Assembly: GCA_017522225.1 (NCBI GenBank) | Contig: JAFWZR010000031.1 | Span: 62,001-126,000 of the forward strand | From: Clostridia bacterium | GTDB taxonomy: Bacteria; Bacillota; Clostridia; Oscillospirales; Acutalibacteraceae | DNA length: 64,000 bases | Direction: 5' to 3' | Shown: positions 63,620 through 64,000 of the stretch, piece after piece | How positions within the stretch are numbered: position 1 is the first letter of the stretch | Layout of the letters: every line of letters begins with the position of its first letter | The notes under the pieces: model-generated | The model's database searches: none | Told to the model about the DNA's origin: nothing | Seen by the model: the letters and a program-made list of their open reading frames with translations, nothing else | Made by a program: the position numbers and the translations under genes

Positions 63620-64000
63620 TTACAGCTCAATTGACGCGTGGCGTGTAACGTGACAGCCGACATTGACTGCAACGGGTAAGCCTGCGATGTGTGTCGGTGC
63701 GGTTTCAATTGCAACGGAGAGTGCCGTTGTATCACCGCCGAAGCCCTGCGGTCCGATATCAAGCTTGTTAACTCTTTCAAGAATTTCTGCTTCCATTTCA
63801 GCATAGAAGCTGTCCGCATTTTTAACGCTGACGCTTCTGCAGAGTGCTTTTTTTGCAAGGTACGCACACTGTTCAAAATCACCGCCGATGCCGATACCAA
63901 GCACTATAGGAGGGCAGGGATTGCCGCCTGCAGCTTTAACGCTGTCAAGCACAAAGTTAATTATATCCTCTCTTCCGCTTGCGGGTGTGAGCATTCTGAG
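63620..64000 (-). CDS. Class I fumarate hydratase alpha subunit, C-terminal part (cut by window edge)
   Basis: The minus-strand frame runs in from beyond 64000 and ends at TAA 63620, giving about 126 residues. LTPASGREDIINFVLDSVKAAGGNPCPPIVLGIGIGG, an Fe-S cluster Cys in NPCPP, and PQGFGGDTTALSVAIE identify the alpha subunit of iron-sulfur fumarate hydratase or L-tartrate dehydratase. It ends HIAGLPVAVNVGCHVTRHAS, the usual C-terminus of this subunit. The beta subunit should follow but is not in the 59 bp seen before the next gene, so it is elsewhere or absent. ATG 63994 is internal, not the true start. Confidence 0.88.
   Translation of the reverse strand, partial: LRMLTPASGREDIINFVLDSVKAAGGNPCPPIVLGIGIGGDFEQCAYLAKKALCRSVSVKNADSFYAEMEAEILERVNKLDIGPQGFGGDTTALSVAIETAPTHIAGLPVAVNVGCHVTRHASIEL

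Noticed and set aside
1..64000. CRISPR arrays, insertion sequences, prophage, tRNA or rRNA genes
   Set aside because: I saw no regularly spaced repeats, transposase or phage genes, and no cloverleaf-type or rRNA sequences on either strand.

Overview
The window reads as chromosome of an anaerobic, low-to-mid GC Gram-positive bacterium of the class Clostridia, most like a gut Oscillospiraceae/Ruminococcaceae lineage. This rests on GGAGG-type ribosome binding sites, T-box, S-box and FMN riboswitches, a type-3 (archaeal-like) prolyl-tRNA synthetase, a proofreading-less DNA polymerase I, a SpoIVFA/SpoIVFB-like protease pair, plant-glycan hydrolases, and dockerin-like and cohesin-like modules. I saw no tRNA, rRNA, CRISPR array, insertion sequence or prophage. 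The species call is inference.

Layout. 1-2308 (minus): a DUF4091 protein (cut by the window edge) behind a GH35 beta-galactosidase. 2309-4534: a largely empty interval, then rlmD, whose C-terminal domain is cut off by an in-frame stop codon. 4624-6899 (plus): FMN riboswitch-ribU, then SAM-I riboswitch-metK. 7008-11103: a HAD hydrolase and mfd. 11183-12975 (minus): an ECF sigma factor with a coupled membrane partner and a candidate self-recognised promoter. 13120-17973 (minus): a secreted double metallophosphoesterase and rmuC. 18138-20235 (plus): an orphan peptide-binding lipoprotein and a VanZ-like protein. 20254-22744 (minus): T-box-metY-metA. 22783-28957 (minus): two secreted dockerin-bearing proteins. 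29108-29962: a DUF11 protein with no signal peptide. 30018-38821 (minus): argG-argH and argF-carA-carB-dapF, with a carB frameshift and an in-frame carB-dapF fusion. 39194-40585: an MFS transporter. 40655-42537 (minus): an arginine phosphatase-RimI fusion and tsaD. 42747-45771: a two-component system. 45904-48048: a beta-helix protein. 48148-49511: the M23/M50 pair. 49534-52849 (minus): polA and an acyltransferase-like membrane protein. 52940-56008 (plus): dusB, acpP, proS. 56063-59198: a GH78 rhamnosidase and a DUF6273 protein. 59285-63560 (minus): an rRNA methylase, a lipid kinase, a membrane-anchored cohesin-like protein and an MBL-fold hydrolase. 63620-64000: class I fumarate hydratase, cut by the edge.

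How it fits together. Methionine metabolism is sensed in two ways: metK by SAM, and metY-metA by a T-box probably reading tRNA-Met. MetA carries Glu111 and Cys142, so it should make O-acetylhomoserine, which MetY then sulfhydrylates. Arginine and pyrimidine supply share carbamoyl phosphate, and carAB sits directly behind argF. An ArgR-type operator overlaps the argG promoter. GH35, GH78, the beta-helix protein, the DUF4091 protein and the F5/8C-containing dockerin protein point to extracellular plant-glycan use.

Most worth a second look: (1) the CarB-DapF fusion whose epimerase part has lost a catalytic cysteine; (2) the in-frame nonsense codon that removes a conserved C-terminal domain from RlmD; (3) a matching Phe-rich C-terminal helix on two unrelated secreted proteins; (4) the protein-arginine-phosphatase-RimI fusion; (5) the cohesin-like and dockerin-like proteins. 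I did not find a clearly new multi-gene defence or mobile system.
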